Shown here piece by piece: positions 34,101 to 42,180 of a stretch of DNA of 64,000 bases. Origin of the DNA: Bacteroidaceae bacterium (GTDB lineage: Bacteria; Bacteroidota; Bacteroidia; Bacteroidales; Barnesiellaceae_A); NCBI GenBank assembly GCA_017481745.1, contig JAFUOV010000001.1:1-64000 (forward strand). The letters run 5' to 3'. Each line of letters opens with the position of its first letter. Position 1 is the stretch's first letter. The position numbers and the translations under genes were made by a program. Below the pieces are notes generated by a model. That model made no database searches. It worked only from the letters and a program-made list of their open reading frames with translations, and was not told the DNA's origin.

Positions 34101-34301
34101 CCCAACCCCGTTACAACCGACTTTGTTGTGCGCTCGGCAGTGGAGGTAGATTGTGTGCGAGTCTACGACCTCAATGGTGCGTTGATGCAATGCGTTCAAG
34201 GCAATGTGGTAGACGTGCGTAGCCTGTCGCCGGGCTTCTATCTCTATCGTGTAGAACTTGCCAATGGTGCAATCGTGAATGGTAAATTTATAAAGAAATA
34301 G
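31116..34301 (+). CDS. Secreted alpha-amylase with five starch-binding repeats and T9SS tail
   Basis: 1061 residues (the second Met at 31122 is an equal start). Signal peptide to about residue 25 (GASAQ). GH13 barrel at 27-430: DVVINHRNG (117-125), nucleophile Asp211 (FRYDMTKG), acid Glu236 (VGEYFDG), Asp315 (DNHDTYQ). Five tandem modules of about 90 residues follow at roughly 445-535, 557-645, 663-752, 771-863 and 873-962. Each has VYLEK..., a YAWD core, a W-P/S-G turn and a closing TFY/TYY; they resemble CBM26 starch-binding modules. A type IX sorting domain (about 980-1061, IYPNPVTTDF to VNGKFIKK) ends it. Predicted extracellular endo-amylase for raw or granular starch. Confidence 0.93.
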   Translation: MTMVERIRLLFLVIASLFCFAGASAQGWEANYGGVMLQGFYWDSFEDTKWTNLTSQSEEMSAYFDLIWVPNSGSSGYYSMGYMPQYWFQHESSFGTASELRHMINTFKKKGTGIIADVVINHRNGVNGWYDFPVETDHNGNTWELGLWAICGNDEMAWASDQPNPTGANDEGENFDGCRDLDHTNSYVQDAVKAYLDYLLNYLGYTGFRYDMTKGFAAYYVGLYNDAVNPKYSVGEYFDGNYDAVTGWIDGTKCNDKIQSGSFDFPLKFRMNEAMGYPSDFSKLAVSYNGSNQPNGIIKEPGFRRFSVTFVDNHDTYQRGNGQELNSFYAEAANAFILCHPGTPCVFLSHWKNYKSAIKRLIDVRKSVGIHNQSNVEVWEASTDKYVAKVYGNNGDLFIKVGYGDYTPDGFNSDDIVASGEGYCVWSKVSIKSAEDKIVPENDRNGFSVYVKKNTVPAAWSKIYCYGWDENNNRLTKVYPGEEMTKVVTIGGVEYYKYSFDASTTTANVLFSNGDGSKTVDLTGLTADTYYSFSSTNTAGNYTMTALEVTGEETGEPISVYLEKASVPTSWGAMKYYAWDADDNKLLGAWSGKTITDIVSLNGVDYYKYTFPNTVTMVNMIFNDGSNQSEDVKGITETTFFALGDVSDGKSIVEERYVSDAQGIAVYLEKNSATNAWGTVYYYAWDADGDVLTDYWPGTEVTQTVTVNGVEYYRYAFDSSVEEFDLIFTNGEKQTVGLENITGDTFYTLTSADGDVEIVDSETYTGEKDEAISIYLLKSSVSSWSKVNFYAWNSGGVLLGDWPGKDMKNTTTVNVGGEDYYVYTFPDNVESLNIIFNNKQNNSGGQTADITNITRTTYFKMKSDFSYFKGTGEITIFLDKESASAWSMVKYYAWGNDNDKTPILGSWSGTEITQTMTALDGNKYYSHTFPPYYNPVNVIFNDGGSNQTKDLSATKSTFYKLDSTSGKSINASTVSTYIATGIEDAVADATDCTIYPNPVTTDFVVRSAVEVDCVRVYDLNGALMQCVQGNVVDVRSLSPGFYLYRVELANGAIVNGKFIKK

Positions 34302-34329
34302 GTATATACTAACCACTCAAAAAACAATT

Positions 34330-36576
34330 ATGAAACGAATTTTTAAGGTAATGATGATTGTGTGCCTCGCGGCGATTGTTTCGCCTCGTGCAGTGGCACA
34401 AGGATGGCCCTCGGCGTATGAGGGTGTTATGCTGCAAGGTTTTTATTGGGATTCTTACAGCGATTCGAAGTGGACAAATCTTACAGCGCAAGCCGATGAG
34501 TTGTCGCAATATTTCGACCTCATCTGGATTCCCAATAGTGGCTATTGTGGCGGTGGCAACAATATGGGTTACATGCCCCAATATTGGTTTAAACACACCA
34601 GCTCGTTTGGTACCGATAGCGAGTTGCGTACCATGATTTCTACTTATAAAGAGAAGGGTACAGGCTTTATTGCCGATGTTGTTATCAACCACCGCAATGG
34701 TGTGAGCAACTGGACTGACTTCCCTACCGAAACCGACCACAATGGTAAAAAATGGACGTGGGGTGCATGGGCTATTTGTCAGAATGACGAGGTGGCTAAT
34801 GCCTCGGGTCAAGCCAAGCCTACAGGTGCATACGATACCGGTGAGAACTTCGACGGTTGCCGCGACCTCGACCACACCAATACAACCGTACAAGATGGTA
34901 TCAAGGCTTATCTCGATTACTTGTTGAACGACCTCGGTTACGAAGGTTTCCGCTATGATATGGTGAAAGGCTATGCGGCCAAGTATACCGGTATATATAA
35001 CGAAGCAAGCAACGTAACCTACTCGGTAGGTGAGTATTGGGATGGTAGCTACGATGCTGTAACCGGTTGGATTGACGGTACAAAACGCAACAATAAAATA
35101 CAATCGGCTGCCTTCGACTTCCCTGGAAAATATGCTATCAATGAGGCTTTTGCCAACAATGATATGACCAAACTTGTGTGGGCGCGTTATGGCTCGCTCA
35201 ACCAGCCTGCCGGACTTATTCACATGGATGGTTTCAATCGTTTTGCGGTAACTTTTATCGACAACCACGACACCTATCGCGATGGTAGCAAGTTCAATGG
35301 TAATATTGTAGCAGCCAACGCCTTCATCCTTTGCAGCCCCGGAACTCCCTGTGTGTTCTTGCCCCACTGGAAGTCGTACAAGTCGGAGATAAAGAAACTT
35401 ATCGCTGCTCGTAATGCTGTGGGTATCAATAACGAAAGTGCTGTAACGGTGCTTGAGACAGGTAAAGATATATACGCTGCCAAGGTTACCGGTTCAAAGG
35501 GTACTTTGGTTGTAAAAATAGGCTCTCGCTCATACACTCCTGCCGGATATTCTGCTAATGATATCGTGGCTTCGGGCACCGATTATTGTGTGTGGACTAC
35601 TACCGAGGTTATTGATAATGGCGGTGATAATGGCGGTGGCAATGATAACGGCAATACTGGCAACGAAAACGATGGCGAGGGTATATCAATCTACTTGGAG
35701 AAAAGCTCGGCTTGGAGCAATGTATACTACTATGCTTGGACCGACAACGGCGAGTTGACAGCCTCTTGGCCCGGTACTATGGTGTCGTATACAACCACTG
35801 TAAACGGTACTACATATTACAAACATACATTCGACTCGTCTGTCAAGTCGCTCAATGTTATCTTTAATAATGGCACCGACCAGACCGTCGATATAACCGG
35901 TGTTACTCAAGATAGCTACTATCGCCTTGAAGCTACCAGCGGAAAGACTATACCTGTCATTCAACTCGATGTAAATAACGATAATGGCGGTAATGGTGGT
36001 AACGACGATGTGCAAGAGGGTCCTATCTCGGTATATCTCGAGAAGGCTACTGCGTGGAGCAATGTCAACTATTATGCATGGACCGATAATGGTCCAATGT
36101 TGGGCGGTTGGCCCGGTACTGCTATATCGGCTACCATAAAAGATGCCGACGGTAATGAGTATTATGCCTACACTTTCCCTGAGGATGTGAAGACCTTCAA
36201 CATTATCTTTAACAATGGTACTGACCAAACGGTAGACATTACCAATGTGAAGAAGACAACCTATTATCGTCTTGACGACCTCGCCGGTATGTATTGCACC
36301 GTTACCGATATAACAAACAAGATACACACCGGCATAGAGAGTGCTGTGGTAGAGAATACCGAGGTTACTGTATATCCCAATCCTACTACCGACGTACTAT
36401 ATGTAGAGGCTGCCGATGAGGTGAAGATGGTGGCTGTATATGGTATGAGTGGCAATCTCTTGGCTCAAGCCCATGTGGCTGCTGTCGATGTGCGCCATTT
36501 GGCTTGCGGTATCTATTTGTACAGCGTACAACTTGCCGACGGCTCTGTGGTATATGGCAAGTTTGTAAAACGATAA
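34330..36576 (+). CDS. Secreted alpha-amylase with two starch-binding repeats and T9SS tail
   Basis: 748 residues, a paralogue of the preceding gene 28 bp upstream. Signal peptide to about 24 (RAVAQ). Barrel 26-425 with Asp210 (FRYDMVKG), Glu235 (VGEYWDG) and Asp314 (DNHDTYR). A Gly/Asn/Asp linker (429-450), a CBM26-like module (451-540), a second linker (547-562) and a second module (564-650) precede the type IX sorting domain (about 665-748, VYPNPTTDVLYVE to VVYGKFVKR). The flexible linkers between modules are missing in the larger paralogue. Tandem duplication followed by gain or loss of modules is the simplest history. Confidence 0.93.
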   Translation: MKRIFKVMMIVCLAAIVSPRAVAQGWPSAYEGVMLQGFYWDSYSDSKWTNLTAQADELSQYFDLIWIPNSGYCGGGNNMGYMPQYWFKHTSSFGTDSELRTMISTYKEKGTGFIADVVINHRNGVSNWTDFPTETDHNGKKWTWGAWAICQNDEVANASGQAKPTGAYDTGENFDGCRDLDHTNTTVQDGIKAYLDYLLNDLGYEGFRYDMVKGYAAKYTGIYNEASNVTYSVGEYWDGSYDAVTGWIDGTKRNNKIQSAAFDFPGKYAINEAFANNDMTKLVWARYGSLNQPAGLIHMDGFNRFAVTFIDNHDTYRDGSKFNGNIVAANAFILCSPGTPCVFLPHWKSYKSEIKKLIAARNAVGINNESAVTVLETGKDIYAAKVTGSKGTLVVKIGSRSYTPAGYSANDIVASGTDYCVWTTTEVIDNGGDNGGGNDNGNTGNENDGEGISIYLEKSSAWSNVYYYAWTDNGELTASWPGTMVSYTTTVNGTTYYKHTFDSSVKSLNVIFNNGTDQTVDITGVTQDSYYRLEATSGKTIPVIQLDVNNDNGGNGGNDDVQEGPISVYLEKATAWSNVNYYAWTDNGPMLGGWPGTAISATIKDADGNEYYAYTFPEDVKTFNIIFNNGTDQTVDITNVKKTTYYRLDDLAGMYCTVTDITNKIHTGIESAVVENTEVTVYPNPTTDVLYVEAADEVKMVAVYGMSGNLLAQAHVAAVDVRHLACGIYLYSVQLADGSVVYGKFVKR

Positions 36577-36615
36577 GAACCATATCTCGCAGCGATGCTG
36601 TGGGTGTAGTATAAT

Positions 36616-36652
36616 AACGAAGGCGCATCCTGCAAGATGCGCCTTCGTTGTA
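36616..36652. terminator. Terminator of the amylase pair
   Basis: AACGAAGGCGCATC and GATGCGCCTTCGTT pair perfectly around six bases, between the second amylase and the convergent WG-repeat gene. Confidence 0.85.
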
Positions 36653-36676
36653 TAATGTTTCGACTTTTAACCGATA

Positions 36677-37450
36677 TCAATCCATCCAATCGGGCACTTT
36701 GGCACGCAACACATCGTCGTCGTAGTCTTTGACAAAATCGCCCTCGGTGTCGATGTAGTAGAAGTCTTCGCCCTTACCTACAATGGCAAGTCCCTCCTCA
36801 AAGTCGCCGGCGTAGTCGTACTCGATAGGGATAACTACCTCGCCTGTTGTGTCGATAAAACCACATTTCTCGTTGAGACAAACGGCAGCTCGCTGCGAGT
36901 GGAAACCACTCACAAAGTCATACTCAAATGGTACGACAACATTGTTGTGGCGGTCGATAAAGCCAAATTTTGTATCTTCCGAGCGGCGTGTGGGTGCCAA
37001 TCCGTCGGCAAAACGTCCCATCACGACGTATTCTACCGGTATAACCTCGGCGCCTGTGGTGTCGATAAATCCGTATAAGCCGTCTATGGTAACCATTGCC
37101 AAGCCATCCTTGAAGGGGTGTAGCACCTTGTCGTATTTGTAGGGGGTTATCTCTCTGCAATTTTTGTCTATTATGGCATACTTACCATCAATACATACGG
37201 CAGCCAATCCCTCCGAGAAGTCGCCTGCGGCATCATACATCGGGGGTATTACGATAGCACCGGCGGTGTCTATATATCCCCATTTGTCGCCATAGCTCAC
37301 TGCTGCCAATCCCTCCGAGAAGTCTTTGGCGGCATCGTAGATAAGGGGTATCACCTCCTCGGTGTCGCGGTCGATGTATCCAAACTTACCGTTGCGTTCT
37401 ACACAAGCGCGGTCGTCATGGTATTTTCTTATATCGTCGTAGTTTGTCAT
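36677..37450 (-). CDS. WG-repeat protein
   Basis: 257 residues from the ATG at 37450 (the frame is open to 37582, but that overlaps the upstream gene). About eight WG/KWG-type repeats of 23-25 residues, each of the form GKxGYIDxxGxxVIPxxYDxAxDFxEGLAxV, for example KWGYIDTAGAIVIPPMYDAA. There is no signal peptide, so it is probably cytoplasmic. WG repeats form beta folds of poorly known function. The acidic tail DYDDDVLRAKVPDWMD is not repeat-like. It follows the thioesterase gene by 41 bp. Confidence 0.85.
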   Translation of the reverse strand: MTNYDDIRKYHDDRACVERNGKFGYIDRDTEEVIPLIYDAAKDFSEGLAAVSYGDKWGYIDTAGAIVIPPMYDAAGDFSEGLAAVCIDGKYAIIDKNCREITPYKYDKVLHPFKDGLAMVTIDGLYGFIDTTGAEVIPVEYVVMGRFADGLAPTRRSEDTKFGFIDRHNNVVVPFEYDFVSGFHSQRAAVCLNEKCGFIDTTGEVVIPIEYDYAGDFEEGLAIVGKGEDFYYIDTEGDFVKDYDDDVLRAKVPDWMD

Positions 37451-37491
37451 ATCGTCAAGTGTTTTTATAGTATCTGTTTTTATTAGCTTGT

Positions 37492-37968
37492 TTACTCCTC
37501 GGTGGGGCATCCGCCAAAGAAAAACTCTTTCTCGGCTTTCTCCTTCGAGAAACAGTAGAATGTCAGTTCTGCCTCGGTGCATACCTCATTGCCATATATA
37601 ATGACAACACTGATAAAGGCAAAGTTGCGTTTCATCTCTTTGATGTGTGCACGTACTTCCAATCGCTCTTGTTCGCCAGTTGTGATAGGATGCCTGTACT
37701 TTACATTCATGGCAGTTGTCATGCCCGAAGTTTGCAGCTTGCGTGCTATTACCCAGGCTGCAATCTCGTCCATCAGCGTTGCCTGTATGCCGCCATGCAG
37801 CGTTTTGAGCCATCCTTGGTAGTTGTCGCCGGCAGTCCAGTAGCATACGATGTCGTCGCCGTCTTCGTAAAACTCCATCTTCAGCCCATAAGGATTGTTG
37901 GGCGCGCAACCAAAGCAGTTGTACCCTTCGTCAACAAGACCTAACCATGGATTTTGCAATTTCTTCAT
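37492..37968 (-). CDS. PaaI-like hotdog thioesterase
   Basis: 158 residues from the ATG at 37968 (MKKLQNPWLGLVDEG); an in-frame ATG at 37992 adds eight. The hotdog helix motif HGGIQATLMDEIAAWV (about 66-81) carries the catalytic-region Asp/Glu of the PaaI type. A Cys pair in YNCFGCAPNNPYGLKM near the N-terminus is common in this subfamily. It probably hydrolyses an acyl-CoA; substrate unknown. A likely two-gene unit with the WG-repeat gene. Confidence 0.85.
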   Translation of the reverse strand: MKKLQNPWLGLVDEGYNCFGCAPNNPYGLKMEFYEDGDDIVCYWTAGDNYQGWLKTLHGGIQATLMDEIAAWVIARKLQTSGMTTAMNVKYRHPITTGEQERLEVRAHIKEMKRNFAFISVVIIYGNEVCTEAELTFYCFSKEKAEKEFFFGGCPTEE

Positions 37969-38094
37969 AACATTCTCTATTGTGCGATGCAAATTTAATC
38001 ATTAAGTCGCATAAATATATGACACACGACAAGAAAAACCACCTATCGCAGTCAAAATAGTTTGTTTTTGAGGGTTGAGCTCCCGGGATAAAAA

Positions 38095-38126
38095 ACAGAC
38101 TGCCACCCGGTAGGGGAGCAGTCTGT
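38095..38126 (-). terminator. Terminator of mdh
   Basis: ACAGACTGC and GCAGTCTGT pair around a 14-base loop; on the minus strand the stem is followed by TTTTTAT. It is 26 bp past the mdh stop. Confidence 0.8.
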
Positions 38127-38151
38127 CGTATTGTGATGTTTTAGGGTTCTA

Positions 38152-39087
38152 TTAGAGAACGTCGGCAAGAGCAGCGTTGGTGTTCTTAACAGCGGCTGCG
38201 CTGGCATCGAAGAGAGCTTTTTCCTCGGCGTTGAGGTCGAGCTCGATGATGCGCTCGATACCGTCTTTGCCCAATACAACGGGAACACCGATGCAGAGGT
38301 CGCTATGACCATACTCGCCCTCGAGCATTACGCTGCAGGGGATGATGCGTTTCTCGTTGTGGATGATAGCCGATGCTACCATAGCTGCTGCTGCACCGGG
38401 AGCATACCATGCCGATGTGCCGAGCAATTTGGTCAATGTAGCACCACCTACCATTGTGTCGGCAGCAATCTTGTCGAGCTCCTCAGCGGGGATAAGACCC
38501 GATACGGGAAGACCTTTGTATGTAGCAAAGCGTTTCAAAGGAATCATAGTAGTGTCGCCGTGACCACCAATAACCATGCCTTCTACCTCGTTGGCGTTAG
38601 CACCGAGAGCTTGGCTCAAGAAATATTTGAAGCGTGAGCTATCCAATGCGCCACCCATACCGATGATGCGGTTTTTGGGAAGGTCGGTTACTTTGTGGAT
38701 GAGGTATGTCATAGTGTCCATGGGGTTGCTCACGCACACGATGATAGCGTTGGGTGAGTGCTCGAGTACGCTGGTTACAACCGAGCGAACGATGCCGGCG
38801 TTAACACCGATGAGCTCTTCGCGAGTCATACCGGGTTTACGAGGAATACCTGAAGTGATAACTACAACGTCAGAACCTGCAGTAGCTGCATAGTCGTTGG
38901 TTACACCTTTAACAACAGTATTCATGCAGAGCAATTGAGCTGTTTGCATCATATCCATTGCTTTACCTTCCGATACGCCCTCTTTGATGTCGAGCAATAC
39001 TACTTCGTCGGCAATGCCTTTGAATGCCAATACGTTGGCACATGTTGCGCCTACGTTACCGGCGCCTACAACTGTTACTTTAGACAT
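38152..39087 (-). CDS. mdh: Malate dehydrogenase
   Basis: 311 residues of the LDH-like malate dehydrogenase type. The N-terminus MSKVTVVGAGNVGATCANVL is the NAD fold. Substrate-specific arginines occur in GIPRKPGMTR (about 80-89), the catalytic His in VIGGHGDTTMIPL (about 172-184), and the nucleotide loop VVITSGIP is intact. It interconverts malate and oxaloacetate; in anaerobic Bacteroidales it works in the reductive branch towards succinate. Single-gene unit with a minus-strand TAACTTTG box 60 bp upstream and its own terminator. Confidence 0.96.
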   Translation of the reverse strand: MSKVTVVGAGNVGATCANVLAFKGIADEVVLLDIKEGVSEGKAMDMMQTAQLLCMNTVVKGVTNDYAATAGSDVVVITSGIPRKPGMTREELIGVNAGIVRSVVTSVLEHSPNAIIVCVSNPMDTMTYLIHKVTDLPKNRIIGMGGALDSSRFKYFLSQALGANANEVEGMVIGGHGDTTMIPLKRFATYKGLPVSGLIPAEELDKIAADTMVGGATLTKLLGTSAWYAPGAAAAMVASAIIHNEKRIIPCSVMLEGEYGHSDLCIGVPVVLGKDGIERIIELDLNAEEKALFDASAAAVKNTNAALADVL

Positions 39088-39146
39088 AATTGTAAATTTT
39101 TATATTTAATTTTTTTATGTTTAACTATCGCCTGTTAAGGTTGCTA

Positions 39147-39154
39147 CAAAGTTA
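39147..39154 (-). promoter_or_regulatory. -7 box of mdh
   Basis: TAACTTTG on the minus strand, 60 bp before the mdh start codon. The -33 element is not obvious. Confidence 0.55.
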
Positions 39155-39365
39155 GTATAAATTTATATTGCCGAAAAATTTCCACAATTAAATTTGATAA
39201 AAATTTATTCGAATGACTCAACTTTTGTTGCAAACCACCCGAAGTGTTGTTTTTATGTCGATAAAACAAATTTGAACATCAAAGATATGCCCTTTTGTTC
39301 TTTTGTCAAGAAACCAAACTTGCGTATCAGAATATGTTCTTCTGTCGAAAGATTTAGAAAAACAA

Positions 39366-39977
39366 TCAATCGTCTATCTCGCCTTTGCCTTGGCGTATTA
39401 TTTCGGGGTCGCCTGTGGTGCAATCTATGATGGTGCTACCTATTATGTCGCCTTCGCCTCCGTCGATGATGATATCGACTTGTTGTGCATATTTTTCTGC
39501 CAGCAACTCGGGGTTGGTGGTGTATTCGGGTTCTTCCTTGTTGGTGGCTACCGATGTCGATAGCAGCGGGTTGCCCAACTCTTCAACTATACAGCGGGCT
39601 ATATTGTTGTCGGGTACGCGTATACCCACGCTCTTGCGTTGCTTGTATATCTTGGGTAGCCCCGAGCCGGCAGGGAGTATGTACGTAAAGGCTCCCGGTA
39701 ATGTTTGGCGCATTAGGCGGTGTGTGGCATCGTTTATGCGCACGTAGCGGGCTATATCGCTGATGTCGTGGCATACGATAGAGAGGGGGGCTTTGGCGGG
39801 GTCGATACCTTTGATGCGGCATATACGCTCAACGGCGCGCACATTCAGGGCATCGCAGCCTATGGCATACAATGTGTCGGTAGGGTAGATGATGATGTCG
39901 CCATCGCGTAGTGCTTCGACAATCTGTTGTATGGCGCGACGATTGGGGTTGTCGGGGTATATCTTGATGAGTTGCAT
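39366..39977 (-). CDS. yciO: YciO-type Sua5/YrdC family protein
   Basis: 203 residues with the YrdC fold. The opening MQLIKIYPDNPNRRAIQQIV and GDIIIYPTDTLYAIGCD, then RICRIKGIDPAKAPLSIVCHDISD and PGAFTYILPA, follow the YciO subfamily of E. coli rather than TsaC or Sua5. Related enzymes make threonylcarbamoyl-AMP for the t6A base of tRNA. YciO itself is a less well understood relative, so a role in t6A synthesis is possible but not certain. It lies 30 bp after the B3/B4-domain gene, another tRNA-linked fold. Confidence 0.88.
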   Translation of the reverse strand: MQLIKIYPDNPNRRAIQQIVEALRDGDIIIYPTDTLYAIGCDALNVRAVERICRIKGIDPAKAPLSIVCHDISDIARYVRINDATHRLMRQTLPGAFTYILPAGSGLPKIYKQRKSVGIRVPDNNIARCIVEELGNPLLSTSVATNKEEPEYTTNPELLAEKYAQQVDIIIDGGEGDIIGSTIIDCTTGDPEIIRQGKGEIDD

Positions 39978-40007
39978 GGCTGTTGAGGATATGATGAATG
40001 GGTGATG

Positions 40008-40664
40008 TTATATGATGTAACTCTCGATGTCGGTGGCTTGGGCATATTTCTTGAGTAACTCGATGGTCCACTCTACACACTCGTCTAATGGCATTTCGGG
40101 CGCATAGGCATTGATGGTGATGAGTAGGTGAGTGGTGTCGAGTGTTATCTTGGTGCGCTCCTCGTCGCTGGTAGGTGTACCCACACCTCCCACATTGTCG
40201 CGATAGACCGGCATACCCTCGATGTTGAGCAAGCCTCGACCTATACCATGAAACACATCCTCGGCAGTACCCACGCCAAGGGTCATGTCGCCCTCGATGC
40301 GGTCGGCATCGAAGCCTCCAATAGAATATCCCGAGTGCATAGAAACGACGTTGATAAGGTCGACAAGCGTATTGATGCGGTAGAGGTCTAATCCGCGAAT
40401 AGCGCGACGACACAGCGCTTCGGACGAAACGCGGTAGCGTGCCGGGTCTTTGCCAAATGTCTTATATGCGCGGCGTGTGCCGGCTATGGCGGGGCGTTTC
40501 GATAATGTTTCGGTGCTGTATTCTGAGGCTATACGAGTAGCCTCGGCTTGCAGTTCGTCCCACAATTGGTCGCTTGTGGGGCTATTCACCACATGAGCTT
40601 TTATGATGCCGGCGTGCAACGTAGGGCAAGCCTCTGATACTAAAGATGAAATGCTTACTTTCAT
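40008..40664 (-). CDS. B3/B4 tRNA-binding domain protein
   Basis: 218 residues matching the stand-alone B3/B4 domain also found in the beta subunit of phenylalanyl-tRNA synthetase. Visible pieces are RRAYKTFGKDPARYRVSSEALCRR, INTLVDLINVVSMHSGYSIGGFD and GMPVYRDNVGGVGTPTSDEERT. Stand-alone versions are thought to bind aminoacyl-tRNA or edit it; the true role is not settled. It appears co-transcribed with yciO, 30 bp downstream. The ATG at 40664 opens directly onto the conserved region. Confidence 0.85.
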   Translation of the reverse strand: MKVSISSLVSEACPTLHAGIIKAHVVNSPTSDQLWDELQAEATRIASEYSTETLSKRPAIAGTRRAYKTFGKDPARYRVSSEALCRRAIRGLDLYRINTLVDLINVVSMHSGYSIGGFDADRIEGDMTLGVGTAEDVFHGIGRGLLNIEGMPVYRDNVGGVGTPTSDEERTKITLDTTHLLITINAYAPEMPLDECVEWTIELLKKYAQATDIESYII

Positions 40665-40719
40665 GGTACAAATCTATTTTAGCGCGAAGATAATGCAAAT
40701 ACTCTGTTTTGTCAAATGC

Positions 40720-40750
40720 TTTGGCATAATTGAATCTTTTATTATCTTTG
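40720..40750 (+). promoter_or_regulatory. Distal promoter for the 40854 gene
   Basis: TTTG (40720-40723), 19 bp, TATCTTTG (40743-40750): a near-ideal match to the phylum's promoter pattern. Confidence 0.65.
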
Positions 40751-40801
40751 AGCTAAACCTCGAAGATACTTTCACTCGCTGTGAAAAATATTCAGGCAAG
40801 C

Positions 40802-40834
40802 TTGATATTTCTCGCTCGTTTATTATTATCTTTG
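40802..40834 (+). promoter_or_regulatory. Proximal promoter for the 40854 gene
   Basis: TTG (40802-40804), 22 bp, TATCTTTG (40827-40834). The second copy of the same -7 octamer within 90 bp; it ends 19 bp before the start codon, giving a very short leader. Confidence 0.5.
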
Positions 40835-40853
40835 CCAACACAAAACAAAAACT

Positions 40854-41615
40854 ATGCTTATGAACGCTATTAATGTTTTATCGGCTCTTAAAACCGGTTG
40901 GAAGATGACCAAGAGCCATTTTATTGTCTCTTTAGGACTTGTATTGGCTTATTTTGTTGTGAGCATGCTGTTCTCTTTGCTGCCTACTACTGGCGTGATA
41001 GGTGCAATATGTCAGTTGCTCGTGTTGGCTGTAACATTCATCTGGTCGTTGGGTATATCTCGTCTCACAATCGAGGTTGTCGATGGCGAAGATCCTCGCT
41101 TTGGCGTTTTCGGCGAAATGATGCCTCGTTTTGGCGCATTTGCATGGATGATGGTTATAATGCTTTTGCTCTTATATGTGCCTTTCTTCCTGATTTTGTT
41201 GGTGGGAAGTCTTATCAGCGGCGTTTCTATTGATGCAACCACTATGACCAATCCCCAACAAATTATGGATGTTATGGGCGACTTGGGTATATATATCCTC
41301 TTGGGCTTTGTGTCGATGCTATACTTGGGTCTGCGCCTTTTCTTTGCACCCTATATCTTTGTCGACCGCAAGGCAGGTGCCGTTGAGTCATTGAAGATGA
41401 GTTGGACGGCGACACATCCTCTTCAAGGCAAGATATTGCTGTTCTTCCTCCTCTCGTTGGTTGTATATGCAATAGGTGGTTTGTGCTTTATAGTAGGTGT
41501 GTTTGCTTCGATGATAACCTTGATGTATGCGCAAGCAGCATTGTATCGTCAGGCATTTCCTGCCGGTATGCAAGAGCCCCTTATCGTAGAAGATACCAAT
41601 GTTGTGGTAGGCTAA
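40854..41615 (+). CDS. Inner-membrane protein, glycerophosphodiesterase-membrane-domain-like
   Basis: 253 residues (a second ATG at 40860 is equally good) with about six hydrophobic segments, including FIVSLGLVLAYFVVSMLFSL, FAWMMVIMLLLLYVPFFLIL and ILLFFLLSLVVYAIGGLCFI. The loop FFAPYIFVDRKAGAVESLKMSW, with a conserved KAGAVESL-type turn before the last hairpin, is typical of DUF975 / GPDP-membrane-domain proteins, which have no known activity. It stands alone upstream of tmRNA. I cannot assign a substrate. Confidence 0.78.
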   Translation: MLMNAINVLSALKTGWKMTKSHFIVSLGLVLAYFVVSMLFSLLPTTGVIGAICQLLVLAVTFIWSLGISRLTIEVVDGEDPRFGVFGEMMPRFGAFAWMMVIMLLLLYVPFFLILLVGSLISGVSIDATTMTNPQQIMDVMGDLGIYILLGFVSMLYLGLRLFFAPYIFVDRKAGAVESLKMSWTATHPLQGKILLFFLLSLVVYAIGGLCFIVGVFASMITLMYAQAALYRQAFPAGMQEPLIVEDTNVVVG

Positions 41616-41649
41616 TAAACGATAAATAGGCAAAAAAACAGTTCGATTT

Positions 41650-41682
41650 TTTGGAATAGTAGCAGATTTAGTTGTATCTTCG
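41650..41682 (+). promoter_or_regulatory. Promoter of tmRNA
   Basis: TTTG (41650-41653), 21 bp, TATCTTCG (41675-41682), one mismatch to the -7 consensus. It ends about 48 bp before the mature tmRNA end, leaving a short 5' leader for RNase P removal. Confidence 0.6.
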
Positions 41683-41730
41683 CAACCCCAACGAGCGAAG
41701 ATATAGCTATCTGCCGCTCGACATATCACC

Positions 41731-42125
41731 GGGGCTGACTGGCTTTGACAGCGGGTAGAGGTGGTGTGTAAGCATGCAGAGCTTCGTAGCCTGGCTCTTT
41801 AATCTCAGACTTCAAAAATTTAATTGGCGAAAATACTTACGCTCTCGCTGCTTAATCGAAGTACAGTAGATTAGCTTTATTTCCCCACAAGGTGAGGAAA
41901 CGAGACATCACCCGGATGCTGTGGTTCCGAAGCGTTCCGACATGGTGGTGCAGATAAATCGGAAATAGTCGGCGGCTTGTCCCGTGCCAATGGCGAAACT
42001 TTAGGGACTAAGGTCTTGGTTGGTAGCTTCGTGCTTGCCATTTCCCTACAATCTTAACGAAGATAAGCATGTAGAAAGCTCATCAGTTCCTCGTTTGGAC
42101 GAGGGTTCGATTCCCTCCAGCTCCA
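41731..42125 (+). ncRNA. ssrA: Transfer-messenger RNA
   Basis: The 5' end GGGGCTGACTGGCTTTGACAG and 3' end GGTTCGATTCCCTCCAGCTCC form the tRNA-like half, with the acceptor stem GGGGCTG/CAGCTCC (one G-U pair) and a standard T loop. The tag frame is 41826-41855 and reads GENTYALAA then stop; the resume codon is GGC. After the discriminator A the genome reads CAT, so the CCA end must be added enzymatically. It rescues stalled ribosomes with SmpB, which is not in this window. Confidence 0.97.
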
Positions 42126-42137
42126 CATAGGTATAGC

Positions 42138-42175
42138 GAAAGATTTGCACTTGCGGGTGTAAATCTTTCTTTTTT
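42138..42175 (+). terminator. Terminator of tmRNA
   Basis: GAAAGATTTGCAC and GTGTAAATCTTTC pair (one G-T) around six bases, followed by six Ts. Confidence 0.9.
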
Positions 42176-42180
42176 GTGGC

